From Bacteroidales bacterium (GTDB taxonomy: Bacteria; Bacteroidota; Bacteroidia; Bacteroidales; UBA1556), in assembly GCA_027064095.1 (NCBI GenBank), contig JAMOQI010000045.1, positions 1 through 42,160 of the forward strand: a stretch of DNA of 42,160 nt, read 5' to 3'. A program made the translations under genes and the position numbers. The notes beneath the pieces were generated by a model. That model was given only the letters and a program-made list of their open reading frames with translations. It did no database searches and was not told the DNA's origin. This document shows positions 19,044 to 27,503 of this stretch, piece by piece; within the stretch, counting starts at the first letter, position 1; every line of letters starts with the position of its first letter.

Positions 19044-19838
19044 ATGAGTCTTCTAAAAAACATTATTCGCAATTTAGCTGATCCCAGACTAAAAGATGTT
19101 GACGTTGATAGTGATGAGCTTGTAAAAGTACATCGACAAATAATGCTTGAAAAGCCTATTATGAATCATGTCTTTCGTGAGTTTTATGATGCCTGTATAA
19201 ATTTTGATAAAAAATATTTTAACGGCAATGGACAAAGAATTGAAATAGGAGCAGGGGTTAGTTTTTTTAAAGATATTTATCCTGAAATTATATCTACGGA
19301 TATTAAAAAAGCTGATAATCTTGATAAAGTATTAAATGCTTTAGATATGGATTTAGATAATAATTCAGTAAGAGCTTTTTATGGTTTAAACTGTTTTCAT
19401 CATTTTCCTGAACCAAGAAAATTTTTCGCAGAGCTGCAAAGAACATTAATAAAAGGAGGAGGCTGTGTGTTAATTGAACCATATTATGGCCCTGTGGCTT
19501 CTAAAATGTATAAAAATCTATTTGATACAGAGATATTTGATAAAAGTCAGCTTGAATGGGAATCTAAATCCGGTTATATGTTAGGTGCAAACCAAGCTCT
19601 TTCTTATATAGTGTTTGTTAGAGATAAGGATAAATTTGAAAAGGAGTATCCAGAATTGGAGATTGTTAGGATGAAGGTAATGAATAACTATCTTCGATAT
19701 TTGATCTCAGGAGGCTTGAATTTCAGGTCTTTATTGCCATCTTTTATGAGCCCTGTTATAAAATTTATGGAGTTTATTATTTCACCATTAAACAGAATAT
19801 TTGGATTGCACCATGTAATTGTTATAAGAAAAAAGTAA
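19044..19838 (+). CDS. SAM-dependent class I methyltransferase, substrate unknown
   Basis: 264 residues. Motif I is RIEIGAGVSFF (Glu67-Gly71) followed by Asp86 in IISTDIKKAD, then FYGLNCFHHFPEPRKFFAELQRTLIKGGGCVLIEPY, the typical strand-4/strand-5 region with a FHHF acceptor-side motif. The C-terminus (about 210-258) is hydrophobic and may touch the membrane or bind a lipid-like substrate. It lies 5 bases after alanine dehydrogenase and is probably cotranscribed, but the substrate is not predictable. The next gene is 176 bases away. Confidence 0.82.
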   Translation: MSLLKNIIRNLADPRLKDVDVDSDELVKVHRQIMLEKPIMNHVFREFYDACINFDKKYFNGNGQRIEIGAGVSFFKDIYPEIISTDIKKADNLDKVLNALDMDLDNNSVRAFYGLNCFHHFPEPRKFFAELQRTLIKGGGCVLIEPYYGPVASKMYKNLFDTEIFDKSQLEWESKSGYMLGANQALSYIVFVRDKDKFEKEYPELEIVRMKVMNNYLRYLISGGLNFRSLLPSFMSPVIKFMEFIISPLNRIFGLHHVIVIRKK

Positions 19839-20014
19839 TTCATTTTTGTAGATTTAAAAACATACTTTAGAAGTTATATTTATTTACTTTTCATTGAAAA
19901 AATAATTACTTTCGCTCTGTAGATAAATTTATTACACTTAAACTGAACTGCACTTAATGAAAATGTAATTTATTTGTCATTGTTTTTTAATATTAATATT
20001 TAAAATAGAAATAT

Positions 20015-20860
20015 ATGAATCAAAATAGTCAAGTTCATAATGAGCTAAATATGAAGAAAGTTTTACCAATAGCTGTAATTGTTGGAGGAATAATAATATT
20101 AATTGTTTTTTGGAGTAAAATGACTGTTACTATTGGTGCCGGTCAGGCAGGTGTAATGTTTAATACTTTTGGAAAAGGAATAGATTTGGAAGAGCAGCCT
20201 TTGGGAGAAGGTTTTCATTTTATTGCTCCATGGAATAAAGTATATATCTATAGTGTTAGACAGAAAGAAAAAGCAGAAGAAATGAAGATGTTGTCGTCAA
20301 ATGGTTTAGAGATATATATTGATGTATCTGCTTGGTTTAGGCCGGTTCAAAGTAAACTTCCAAATCTACATAAAACAATTGGTAAAGACTACGAAAATCA
20401 GATAGTAGTGCCAGCTGTTCGAGCTGCGGCAAGAAGTGTAATTGGTAGATATACGCCAGAAGAAATTTATTCATCTAAGCGTGATGCAATTCAGGATGAG
20501 ATGTATGCTGAAACTAAAAAGATTCTGGATACAAAATTTGTATATCTTGATAGAATGTTGATACGGTCAATTGTTTTACCTCAGAAACTCAAAGATGCTA
20601 TTGAAAGTAAACTAAAGCAGGAGCAGTTGGCTTTGGAGTATGAGTTCAAGTTAGCCAGAGCTAAGAAAGAGGCTGAAAGACAGAGAATTGCTGCTGAAGG
20701 TGAAGCTGCTGCTAATAAAATTATTAATAGTTCACTTACAGATAATTTATTGAAGATGAGGGGTATAGAGGCAACTATTGAACTTTCCGAATCTCAAAAT
20801 TCTAAGACTATAATTATAGGAGGTGGTAAGGATGGCTTACCTCTTATATTAAATAATTAA
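20015..20860 (+). CDS. SPFH/prohibitin-family membrane protein
   Basis: 281 residues. A single membrane helix at about 15-33, an SPFH (band 7) domain at about 37-200 beginning TVTIGAGQAGVMFNTFGKGID, and a helical, charged stretch (about 195-240; KLARAKKEAERQRIAAEGEAAA) typical of prohibitin oligomerisation. Family members form ring-like membrane scaffolds and often restrain the FtsH protease or mark membrane microdomains; no ftsH or NfeD gene is nearby. An alternative start at Met13 (20051) would place the helix right at the N-terminus. Confidence 0.88.
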   Translation: MNQNSQVHNELNMKKVLPIAVIVGGIIILIVFWSKMTVTIGAGQAGVMFNTFGKGIDLEEQPLGEGFHFIAPWNKVYIYSVRQKEKAEEMKMLSSNGLEIYIDVSAWFRPVQSKLPNLHKTIGKDYENQIVVPAVRAAARSVIGRYTPEEIYSSKRDAIQDEMYAETKKILDTKFVYLDRMLIRSIVLPQKLKDAIESKLKQEQLALEYEFKLARAKKEAERQRIAAEGEAAANKIINSSLTDNLLKMRGIEATIELSESQNSKTIIIGGGKDGLPLILNN

Positions 20861-20884
20861 TATTACACAAATTAATTATTATTG

Positions 20885-20943
20885 AAACGAAGAAAGCGTT
20901 TAACATCTCGGATTAAATAGAGAGTTTTACGTTTTCTTTGTTT
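20885..20943 (+). terminator. Possible long hairpin terminator or attenuator between SPFH and MATE genes
   Basis: AAACGAAGAAAGCGT (20885-20899) pairs with ACGTTTTCTTTGTTT (20929-20943) over 15 bp with two G-U pairs and a ~29-base loop. The 3' arm is T-rich but there is no pure T tail, and the MATE gene starts 30 bases on, so it may also act on MATE expression. Confidence 0.45.
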
Positions 20944-20972
20944 ATATAAGGTTCTGATAATCTCTTCTTGCA

Positions 20973-22271
20973 ATGAATAAGCGTATTTTTAAACTTGCAA
21001 TTCCTAACATTATTAGTAATATCACTATTCCTTTGTTGGGAATGGTAGATACCGCATTAATGGGGCATATGGATAGTTTGATATATGTTGGCGCAATTGC
21101 TTTAGGAAGTATGATATTTAATTTCTTGTATTGGGGTTTTGGATTCCTGCGAATGGGAACAGTGGGATTTACCGGGCAAGCTAAGGGAGCAAATAACCAA
21201 AAAGAAATTAGTAACATACTTTATCGTTCTGTTATACTAGCACTAATTGGAGCAAGTGTTATAATTTTTATCCATCCTTATATTATTGATATAGGTCTTG
21301 GTTTTACAACATCAAGTGAAGCGATAAAGATAGAAGCACGAAATTATTTTATGATACGTATTTGGGCATTGCCGGCAAGTTTGATAATACTGAGTATGAG
21401 TGGCTGGTTTATTGGAATGCAAAACACTATTTATCCTATGGTAGTCTCAATATTTTCTAACATTGTTAATATTATTTTGTCTTATATATTTGTATTTAAG
21501 TTTAATATGAATGCTGATGGCGTAGCTTATGGTACTGTGTTGGCCCAATATCTGGCACTTTTAATAGCAATATCATTATATTTATATAAATATAAGCGGT
21601 ATATGGTAAAAGTAGTTTGGAATGAGATCTTTAATTCCAAACTTAAAGATTTATTGCATGTAAATAAAGATATTTTTATTAGAACATTGGGGATAATATT
21701 TGTATTATCTTTTTTTACAATTAAATCTGCTAATATTGATGATACGACTTTATCGGTAAATACAGTTTTATTTCAGTTCTTTATATTCTTCTCTTATATG
21801 CTTGATGGTTTTGCAAATGCGGGAGAGGCTTTGAGTTCAGAGGCTATAGGTTTAAATAATAAAAGATTATTAAAATCTATTATTTATAGAACATTTCTCA
21901 TTGGTTTTGTTTTTAGTTTAATTTTTACTATTTCTTATTATGTTGCAGGAGGGAAAATTTTAGAAATCCTTACTGATAATGAGGTGATATTGCAAGCAGC
22001 AAGGCCCTTATTGTATTGGGTTATAGCTGTTCCATTAATTTCTTTTCCTGCATTTATTTTGGATGGGATTTTTATTGGTGCTGCTGCCTCAAAAGCTATG
22101 AGAAACACTATGGTAATGGCAACAGTGTTGGTTTTTGTACCAATAGTATATTCGGAATTTTATACACCGATAACAAGACTATGGATAGCTTTCTTATTAT
22201 TTATGCTTGCAAGAGGAGTGTTTTTAATGTTTAGTATTAAAACGTCTATATATGCTAAGTTTAATTCTTAA
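20973..22271 (+). CDS. MATE-family efflux transporter (DinF-like)
   Basis: 432-residue integral membrane protein with the pattern of twelve helices in two related halves. The N-terminal LAIPNIISNITIPLLGMVDTALMGHMD is the hallmark start of MATE transporters, followed by LGSMIFNFLYWGFGFLRMGTVGFTGQA, which resembles the DinF subfamily. Family members export cationic drugs, organic cations or metabolites by proton or sodium antiport; the substrate here is unknown. The gene is separated from the SPFH gene by a hairpin and followed by a 618-base gap. Confidence 0.9.
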   Translation: MNKRIFKLAIPNIISNITIPLLGMVDTALMGHMDSLIYVGAIALGSMIFNFLYWGFGFLRMGTVGFTGQAKGANNQKEISNILYRSVILALIGASVIIFIHPYIIDIGLGFTTSSEAIKIEARNYFMIRIWALPASLIILSMSGWFIGMQNTIYPMVVSIFSNIVNIILSYIFVFKFNMNADGVAYGTVLAQYLALLIAISLYLYKYKRYMVKVVWNEIFNSKLKDLLHVNKDIFIRTLGIIFVLSFFTIKSANIDDTTLSVNTVLFQFFIFFSYMLDGFANAGEALSSEAIGLNNKRLLKSIIYRTFLIGFVFSLIFTISYYVAGGKILEILTDNEVILQAARPLLYWVIAVPLISFPAFILDGIFIGAAASKAMRNTMVMATVLVFVPIVYSEFYTPITRLWIAFLLFMLARGVFLMFSIKTSIYAKFNS

Positions 22272-22328
22272 TATTAATCATTATTATCTGAATTATACAT
22301 TAGATTTTGTTAAGAGTATTGATACTGC

Positions 22329-22358
22329 AAAAAAAAGAGCCCATTATAAATGAGCTCT
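22329..22358 (-). terminator. Intrinsic terminator on the minus strand
   Basis: Read on the minus strand: AGAGCTCATT, a 3-base loop, AATGGGCTCT (10 bp, one G-U) followed by eight Ts. It lies more than 500 bases past the nearest minus-strand gene end. Confidence 0.75.
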
Positions 22359-22393
22359 AGTAATTATGGGTTATATGATAGTCTTTTTTTATT
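22329..22393 (-). ncRNA. Candidate short RNA of about 65 bases
   Basis: A minus-strand -7 element TACTTTTG (22399-22406) would start transcription near 22393, and a strong intrinsic terminator ends it near 22329. The transcript has no start codon followed by a useful frame. An inverted repeat ATACCTAA/TTAGGTAT lies just upstream, around the -33 position. No known RNA family is recognised; it may be antisense to the MATE 3' untranslated region. Confidence 0.35.
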
Positions 22394-22889
22394 GATAACA
22401 AAAGTAAGTTATTTTAATAGCCTGCATATACCTAACATTAGGGATTTATTAGGTATTATTATAGCTAATATTCAAAAAATAATATACTTAGAAGGTTGGT
22501 TTAGAATAATATTACATTGTTTAAAATAGTTAAAATACAATCTATTACAAGTGAGGAAATTTTGTTTATATGTTTTTTAATATCTAATTCAATATCTTAT
22601 ACCTGAATTATGGAAAAGAACTTTGTTGTAAATGTTGAAATTGCAATAAATCAATAGCCGAACTTGTTTCGGGAAGATTTTCCCGCATTGCACCACGTCA
22701 TCTATTGTTTATTCATACAATTCTCTTAGCTTTTGTATGAATAGTGTGGGTTAATACAATACTTTTTTATAGGTAAAAATCAGGTATATCGAAGGAGTTA
22801 AGACCTTTGATAATTTATAAGAAAGGTTAGTTTTGTATTCTTAGTAAAAAAATATGGATAGAAAATTAAGTATATATTATTAGTGAATA

Positions 22890-24323
22890 TTATTTGGTTT
22901 CATCAATGGCATTAGGATCTTTATAACCAAAAAGATTTTGTTCCTTAATTTGTTTACTTATAAAAACAGGCATCATATTTTCCCAACCACTTTCTCCATT
23001 TTGTATCATTCTTAATGCATCTTTAGCAAAAATACCCTGCCAAGCTCTATTTACATTCTCTAAGTCAACAATTTTATTATTATTAATTAGGTGTTGATAT
23101 AAGTAGAATAGATCTTCGCTTACATTTAGGAGCTTGCCTGTTTGTAGTCTTTTATTTTCTATCAGTGGATATACATATAGCTTTACATTTTGGGCAAATA
23201 ATTTACCGAATGCTTCCATTATTCCGCCTTTTAGATCATTATAGAATTTTGGTTGAACAAGGTTTTTAAGAGTTGGCACTCCTATAACAACACGAAGTTT
23301 GTTTATAGTGTATCTGTTGAAGAATTCTGTAAGGCGATAGAAATATGTATAATTTGAGACCATTACATTTTGGTTCATGCCATTAAGAATGTCTACACGA
23401 GCAAGGAAATCCCGCTCATCTAATTCGCCACTAGCCATCAGATTACGCATGGTAATTTCACACAGAACTACAGTTTTTGTTTTGTCATATTCTTCACACT
23501 CGCGCTTTAGCATGTGAATACTTGACTTTATCATATCAAAGCCAACATAAGTAATTGGCCTAAAACTTCCTCTAATGGCAATTACATTTTTTTTGTAAAT
23601 CATATCAGCAGGACGAGCGATATTACCTTGTTTGTCAAACATTACTGCGTGTGTCATTCCATTTTTAACCAATTGTACACCAAGTAATCTATTGTCAACA
23701 TATTCAAGATCAGGACCAATCATGCTGGCAGTATCAATCTCTATTCTATAATTATCCAGATTGTCCATTAATGATTGTAAGAAAGTATTAGGTCTTTGAT
23801 TGTAGTGGAAGCAGGCATAAATAAGATTTACACCAAGAGTACCTAAAGTATATTGTTGTAATGTGGAGTCATTTTCCTTTAGATTAAAATGGATCTTAAC
23901 TTCATTAGGTTTGCTTCTTTCACTAATTTGGAATCTAACACCCATCCAGCCATGAGAATTATTTGTTTTGTGATAATTTAAAGTTTCGACGGTATCTGCA
24001 AAAGAGAAAAATAGAGTGTTATTAGCAATGTTATTTGTAATTACATTTTGTAAATCTTCATATTCTTTATTGAGCATTTTAATAAGCCTGTCATCACTTA
24101 CATATCTGCCGGGTTTATTATTATTGTAATAATAATCGGAGAAAGTCTTATCGTAAGCTGATATACTTTTAGCTACAGTTCCGGAAGCTCCGCCTGCTTG
24201 AAAAAAAGCCCTTGCAACTTCTTGTCCGCCGCCAATTTCTGCTAATGTTCCAAACACATTATCTTCAATATTAATTTTAACAGCCTTTTGCTTGGTTGAA
24301 AAAATTGTTCGTTCTTGCTCCAT
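22890..24323 (-). CDS. Conserved protein of unknown function, tat-linked
   Basis: 477 residues, no signal peptide and no membrane helix evident. I do not recognise a characterised domain. The opening (NVFGTLAEIGGGQEVARAFF, 22-41, then QAGGASGTVAKSISAYDK) is Gly-rich and looks well ordered; the middle is alpha/beta with many charged residues, and HMLKRECEEY and ITMRNLMASGELDERDFLARVDILN stand out. It follows tatC by 9 bases and is probably in the tatA-tatC transcript. It is likely cytoplasmic. An outer-membrane receptor role is not supported because it has no export signal or barrel pattern. Confidence 0.75.
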   Translation of the reverse strand: MEQERTIFSTKQKAVKINIEDNVFGTLAEIGGGQEVARAFFQAGGASGTVAKSISAYDKTFSDYYYNNNKPGRYVSDDRLIKMLNKEYEDLQNVITNNIANNTLFFSFADTVETLNYHKTNNSHGWMGVRFQISERSKPNEVKIHFNLKENDSTLQQYTLGTLGVNLIYACFHYNQRPNTFLQSLMDNLDNYRIEIDTASMIGPDLEYVDNRLLGVQLVKNGMTHAVMFDKQGNIARPADMIYKKNVIAIRGSFRPITYVGFDMIKSSIHMLKRECEEYDKTKTVVLCEITMRNLMASGELDERDFLARVDILNGMNQNVMVSNYTYFYRLTEFFNRYTINKLRVVIGVPTLKNLVQPKFYNDLKGGIMEAFGKLFAQNVKLYVYPLIENKRLQTGKLLNVSEDLFYLYQHLINNNKIVDLENVNRAWQGIFAKDALRMIQNGESGWENMMPVFISKQIKEQNLFGYKDPNAIDETK

Positions 24324-24332
24324 GATAATAGG

Positions 24333-25166
24333 TTATAATTCTTCTACTCTTTTTCTTTCCACTCTTTTAGCAATATTAATACTTATTTCATATAACAATA
24401 TCAAAGGAAATGCTACTAATATCTGACTAAAAACATCAGGGGGCGTTATCATAGCAGAGAGAATAAAAATGGCAACTATTGCGTGTTTTCTATATGTTTT
24501 TAAGGATTCTACAGAAACAATTCCCATACGGGCTAGAAAATATATTAATACCGGTAATTGGAATACTAATCCAGTAGAAAGTGCTAACATTACAACCATA
24601 TTTATATATGATCCTAGTCGAAATGTGTTTTGTATATCAGCGCTAATAGTCCAAGCGGCGAGAAAATTAACAGCTAAAGGTGCAATGATAAAATACCCAA
24701 AAGCGACACCAATCATAAACAGGCTGGAAGTAACAAAAACAAAACCACTAACTCCTTTACGTTCTTTTGGAGTAAGAGCAGGTTTAATAAATAGCCATAT
24801 TTCTGTAATAATATAAGGCATTGCTACCACTAAACCGGTGATAAGTGAAATCAATAAATTGTTTCTAAACTGTCCTGCCATTTCAAGATTGTTAAGCTTA
24901 AAATCAATTTTATTGATGCACAAGCTCTCAATATTTAATAAATGACCAAAACGGCAAAAAAGTTTATTGCTAATAAAGTCAGGGTTCTTGGGGCCTAATA
25001 TTATATCAGAATACACAAAATCAGTGAAGTAAAATGCCACTATTGCTAAAATAAATACCGCAGCAAATGATCTCATTAGGGCAAAACGTAAAACGTCAAG
25101 ATGATCCCAAAAGGTCATTTCAACTATTTCACCTGACTTTTTCTTCTCAATTTCTGTCTCTGACAT
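24333..25166 (-). CDS. tatC: Sec-independent translocase subunit TatC
   Basis: 277-residue inner-membrane protein that recognises twin-arginine signal peptides and forms the translocase with TatA. The N-terminus MTFWDHLDVLRFALMRS is the conserved TatC start; six helices can be followed, and KPALTPKERKGVSGFVF and the DVFSQILVAFPLILLYEISI end are typical. The insert after the first helix (about 50-95, with FCRFGHLLNIESLCINKIDF) is typical of Bacteroidota TatC. It starts 6 bases after tatA. Confidence 0.95.
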   Translation of the reverse strand: MSETEIEKKKSGEIVEMTFWDHLDVLRFALMRSFAAVFILAIVAFYFTDFVYSDIILGPKNPDFISNKLFCRFGHLLNIESLCINKIDFKLNNLEMAGQFRNNLLISLITGLVVAMPYIITEIWLFIKPALTPKERKGVSGFVFVTSSLFMIGVAFGYFIIAPLAVNFLAAWTISADIQNTFRLGSYINMVVMLALSTGLVFQLPVLIYFLARMGIVSVESLKTYRKHAIVAIFILSAMITPPDVFSQILVAFPLILLYEISINIAKRVERKRVEEL

Positions 25167-25172
25167 CGATGT

Positions 25173-25379
25173 TTATTTTCGTAATTCCTTTGTTGGATCG
25201 ATACTATTTATTTCATCCTCAAGATCTTTAGTAGCATTTTTAAATTCTTTCATGCCTTTTCCCAACCCTCGCATTAATTCAGGAATTTTACGACCTCCAA
25301 ATAGAAGTACTACAACAATTAATATGATAATGAATTCATTACCACCAAGCATGCCTAATAAAATAGTATTTAGATACAT
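25173..25379 (-). CDS. tatA: Sec-independent translocase subunit TatA
   Basis: About 68 residues: a short N-terminal segment, one membrane helix (FIIILIVVVLLFG), the FGGRKIPELMRGLGKGMKEFK amphipathic helix of TatA, and a charged tail. An upstream in-frame ATG at 25409 would lie at or before the predicted transcription start (-7 element 25407-25414), so the ATG at 25379 is preferred. First gene of the cluster tatA-tatC-unknown. Confidence 0.92.
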   Translation of the reverse strand: MYLNTILLGMLGGNEFIIILIVVVLLFGGRKIPELMRGLGKGMKEFKNATKDLEDEINSIDPTKELRK

Positions 25380-25406
25380 AGCTAAAAATATTATATTAAT
25401 AATATG

Positions 25407-25414
25407 CAAAGATA
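25407..25414 (-). promoter_or_regulatory. Candidate -7 promoter element for tatA-tatC
   Basis: Minus-strand TATCTTTG, then CA. It gives a leader of about 20 bases to the ATG at 25379 and excludes the ATG at 25409. Confidence 0.5.
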
Positions 25415-25477
25415 AACTATATACTATATTAAAAGATATTTATAGAAGTAAAAATCATTCAAAATATAATGTATAGA

Positions 25478-25582
25478 CTATTTTCCTCGGTAAATTTTAT
25501 ATATCAAATATCCAATTCCGAAAATAAAATGAGCAATTACCACTGCTACAACGATATATAGTACTGTATTTCCTTCGCGCAT
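25478..25582 (-). CDS. 34-residue membrane peptide, unannotated-size gene
   Basis: ATG at 25582, TAG ending at 25478. The product begins MREGNTVLYIVVAVVIAHF, spans one hydrophobic helix (about residues 7-28), and ends in a basic tail KIYRGK, giving a type-III single-span arrangement with the positive end inside. It starts 9 bases after the stop of the LysM protein gene and so is likely in the guaA-LysM transcript. No Shine-Dalgarno sequence, as usual here. The neat helix with basic end and close spacing support a real gene; function unknown. Confidence 0.6.
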   Translation of the reverse strand: MREGNTVLYIVVAVVIAHFIFGIGYLIYKIYRGK

Positions 25583-25591
25583 TTTTTAAAA

Positions 25592-27466
25592 TTAATTTTT
25601 TATTAATTGCTGATAATTATCATATTGTATAATATTCAATCTTGTATTTAAGTAAACACCTTCTTTAACTTCTACGAATAAAATTTTATTATGCATAGTT
25701 TTTGGCTTAAATTTATTCAAACAAGTAAAGAAATTGTCACCATAATAATATAATGCGTTGCCAAAATACCAACTTAAATCATAACCTAAGTAGCCTAATT
25801 CCTCAGGCATTCTTTTATATGTATTATAAAATTTATTTTGGAACGGTATAACTAAATTGCTATCGGTATGATTAATAAAGTAGTCTGTTGAATATGTGTA
25901 ATTTAGGTTGCTTAAATATCTTATCTCAAGTGTTTTATACTTTGACCAATATTTATCCAATGCCATTACCATAATATTTTTATCTTCTTTCTTGAGGTTA
26001 AGTTGGCGGAGGAAATTACTTATTCTTGCTTCATCGTTAACAAGATTAAAGATGATATTTTCTTTAGTAGGACTAAGGGAATTAATTATTTTACTCATTC
26101 CGCCATCCTGATATTTGTAAATAAATATGCGATTTGTGTCAATGTTTAAATAATTGGAATGAAGAGCTTTAGTTAAATATGTCAATCTTTGAATTTCATC
26201 AGTATGTCCTTGATGAATAATATAGATTCTATATTGAGGAATACTATCTGAAATATATTTTACCAAGGAATTATAATTACTTTGCTCATTAGCTTTTATT
26301 AAGTAATACCCAGGACTTTTAACTGTGTCATTATCAGTGGATAAAGATCCAAAAATATCTACCATTTCTATATTTTTAGCAAAAGCATATTTTCTTGCTA
26401 TTTTAGTATTCTTTCTATAAAAAGGACCTATTAACATATCAAGCTGATTAAAATCTTCTAAATTGCATATCGAATCTGTTTTTCTTTCATTTGCTTGTGT
26501 GTCCCAAATATAAATCTCAGCCTTAAAGCCAAGTTTTTGTAGTGAATCAAGAGCTAATTTGGCTCCTTGAATAAATTGTAAAAAACGGAATGATTTATAA
26601 TAGGATTGTTTTTTAATTTTATATTCATTATCAACATCTATTTCCTTATCTAAATTAGCATAAATAGGAAGCATAAATCCGATTTTATAAATATGTCTGT
26701 TATGAGATATTTTACCACAATCAACTAATTCTTGTTCCGGAACGTTAATCATATCGTCTTTAGCAATTATGGAGTCTAATACAATTTTTTCATATTTAGG
26801 TGCTTGGAACTCATCATGAACATATGGGACTTTTATTACTAATCCTTTCTGTAAACCTGTAGTCTTAAGAGAAGGATTTAGTTGTTCAATTTGTTGTTGG
26901 TTTATTTTGAATTTTTTACTTAACCGATAGTAGTTATCACGTCTTTTTAATGTGTAATTTATTAAGCTGTCGTATTTACTTTCGGCTTGAAGTGCTATCC
27001 TAGTTTCTAATTTTGGAATTAAAATTTGCTGGTCAGGTTGAATATTTGCATTTAAATTTTTGTTAAATTTTTGAAGTTCTTGTAGGGTAACCTGAAAGTC
27101 ATACATTATCCTATAGAGGGTTTCTCCTTTTTTAACTCTATGATATACAAATCCTTCCGGGGCTATTTTGTCAGCAGATATTTCTGGTGTAGTTGGTTTA
27201 GTAATTTTAGGGATCTTAATATCCTGTCCTTCTTTTAAACCACTTTCAATGCCTTTGTTAATAGCAATAATCTTATCAACTTTTACATTATAAGCTTTAG
27301 AGATAGCGTATAGTGTTTGGCCTTTACTTACATGGTGCAAATAGAAATTGTTTCCATTATTATCCTGAATTATTTTATTGGATATTTCTACTTTTACTTG
27401 AGCAACTATATTGTTACTCAAACTTATAATAAAGGTAAGAAAAAAGATACTTATTAATTTTCGCAT
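25592..27466 (-). CDS. Exported triple-LysM protein with periplasmic-binding-like domain
   Basis: 624 residues. Signal peptide 1-22 (ends VAQ). Three LysM repeats follow at about 41-87 (HVSKGQTLYAISKAYNV), 107-152 (RVKKGETLYRIMYDF) and 169-215, the last more divergent, which bind peptidoglycan. From about 255 to 620 the sequence resembles the type-1 periplasmic-binding fold of amino-acid ABC receptors (IYKIGFMLPIYANLD; LDMLIGPFYRKNTKIARKYA; MVDIFGSLSTDND; LGYLGYDLSWYFGNALY). This combination is common in Bacteroidota and probably serves a cell-wall role rather than transport. It lies 37 bases after guaA and is followed by a 34-residue peptide gene. Confidence 0.85.
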   Translation of the reverse strand: MRKLISIFFLTFIISLSNNIVAQVKVEISNKIIQDNNGNNFYLHHVSKGQTLYAISKAYNVKVDKIIAINKGIESGLKEGQDIKIPKITKPTTPEISADKIAPEGFVYHRVKKGETLYRIMYDFQVTLQELQKFNKNLNANIQPDQQILIPKLETRIALQAESKYDSLINYTLKRRDNYYRLSKKFKINQQQIEQLNPSLKTTGLQKGLVIKVPYVHDEFQAPKYEKIVLDSIIAKDDMINVPEQELVDCGKISHNRHIYKIGFMLPIYANLDKEIDVDNEYKIKKQSYYKSFRFLQFIQGAKLALDSLQKLGFKAEIYIWDTQANERKTDSICNLEDFNQLDMLIGPFYRKNTKIARKYAFAKNIEMVDIFGSLSTDNDTVKSPGYYLIKANEQSNYNSLVKYISDSIPQYRIYIIHQGHTDEIQRLTYLTKALHSNYLNIDTNRIFIYKYQDGGMSKIINSLSPTKENIIFNLVNDEARISNFLRQLNLKKEDKNIMVMALDKYWSKYKTLEIRYLSNLNYTYSTDYFINHTDSNLVIPFQNKFYNTYKRMPEELGYLGYDLSWYFGNALYYYGDNFFTCLNKFKPKTMHNKILFVEVKEGVYLNTRLNIIQYDNYQQLIKN

Positions 27467-27503
27467 AGTTATATTTATATGATTAAATTGCGAATAAAAG
27501 AGA

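Larger units (their letters stand above)
22272..22889. other. Long gap with structured DNA between MATE gene and the tat cluster
   Basis: No supported protein gene. Holds a minus-strand terminator and -7 element (22329-22406), an inverted repeat ATACCTAA/TTAGGTAT (22428-22456), a GC-rich hairpin CGGGAA-GATT-TTCCCG near 22669-22684, a 10-bp hairpin ATTCATACAA/TTGTATGAAT (22711-22742) and a 9-bp hairpin TATCGAAGG/CCTTTGATA (22787-22812). The last three may end the transcript of the tat-linked gene or belong to an unrecognised RNA. Confidence 0.55.

Noticed and set aside
22660..22820. Cluster of three hairpins considered as a riboswitch, 6S RNA or tRNA-like gene
   Set aside because: No conserved riboswitch core, no tRNA arms in order (a GTTCGGCTATTG stretch alone is not a T-loop), and no 6S-like long bubble could be drawn. 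Left as structured intergenic DNA.
24469..24816. 115-codon plus-strand frame inside tatC
   Set aside because: It lies wholly opposite tatC, whose motifs are clear; the antisense translation shows no domain or signal.
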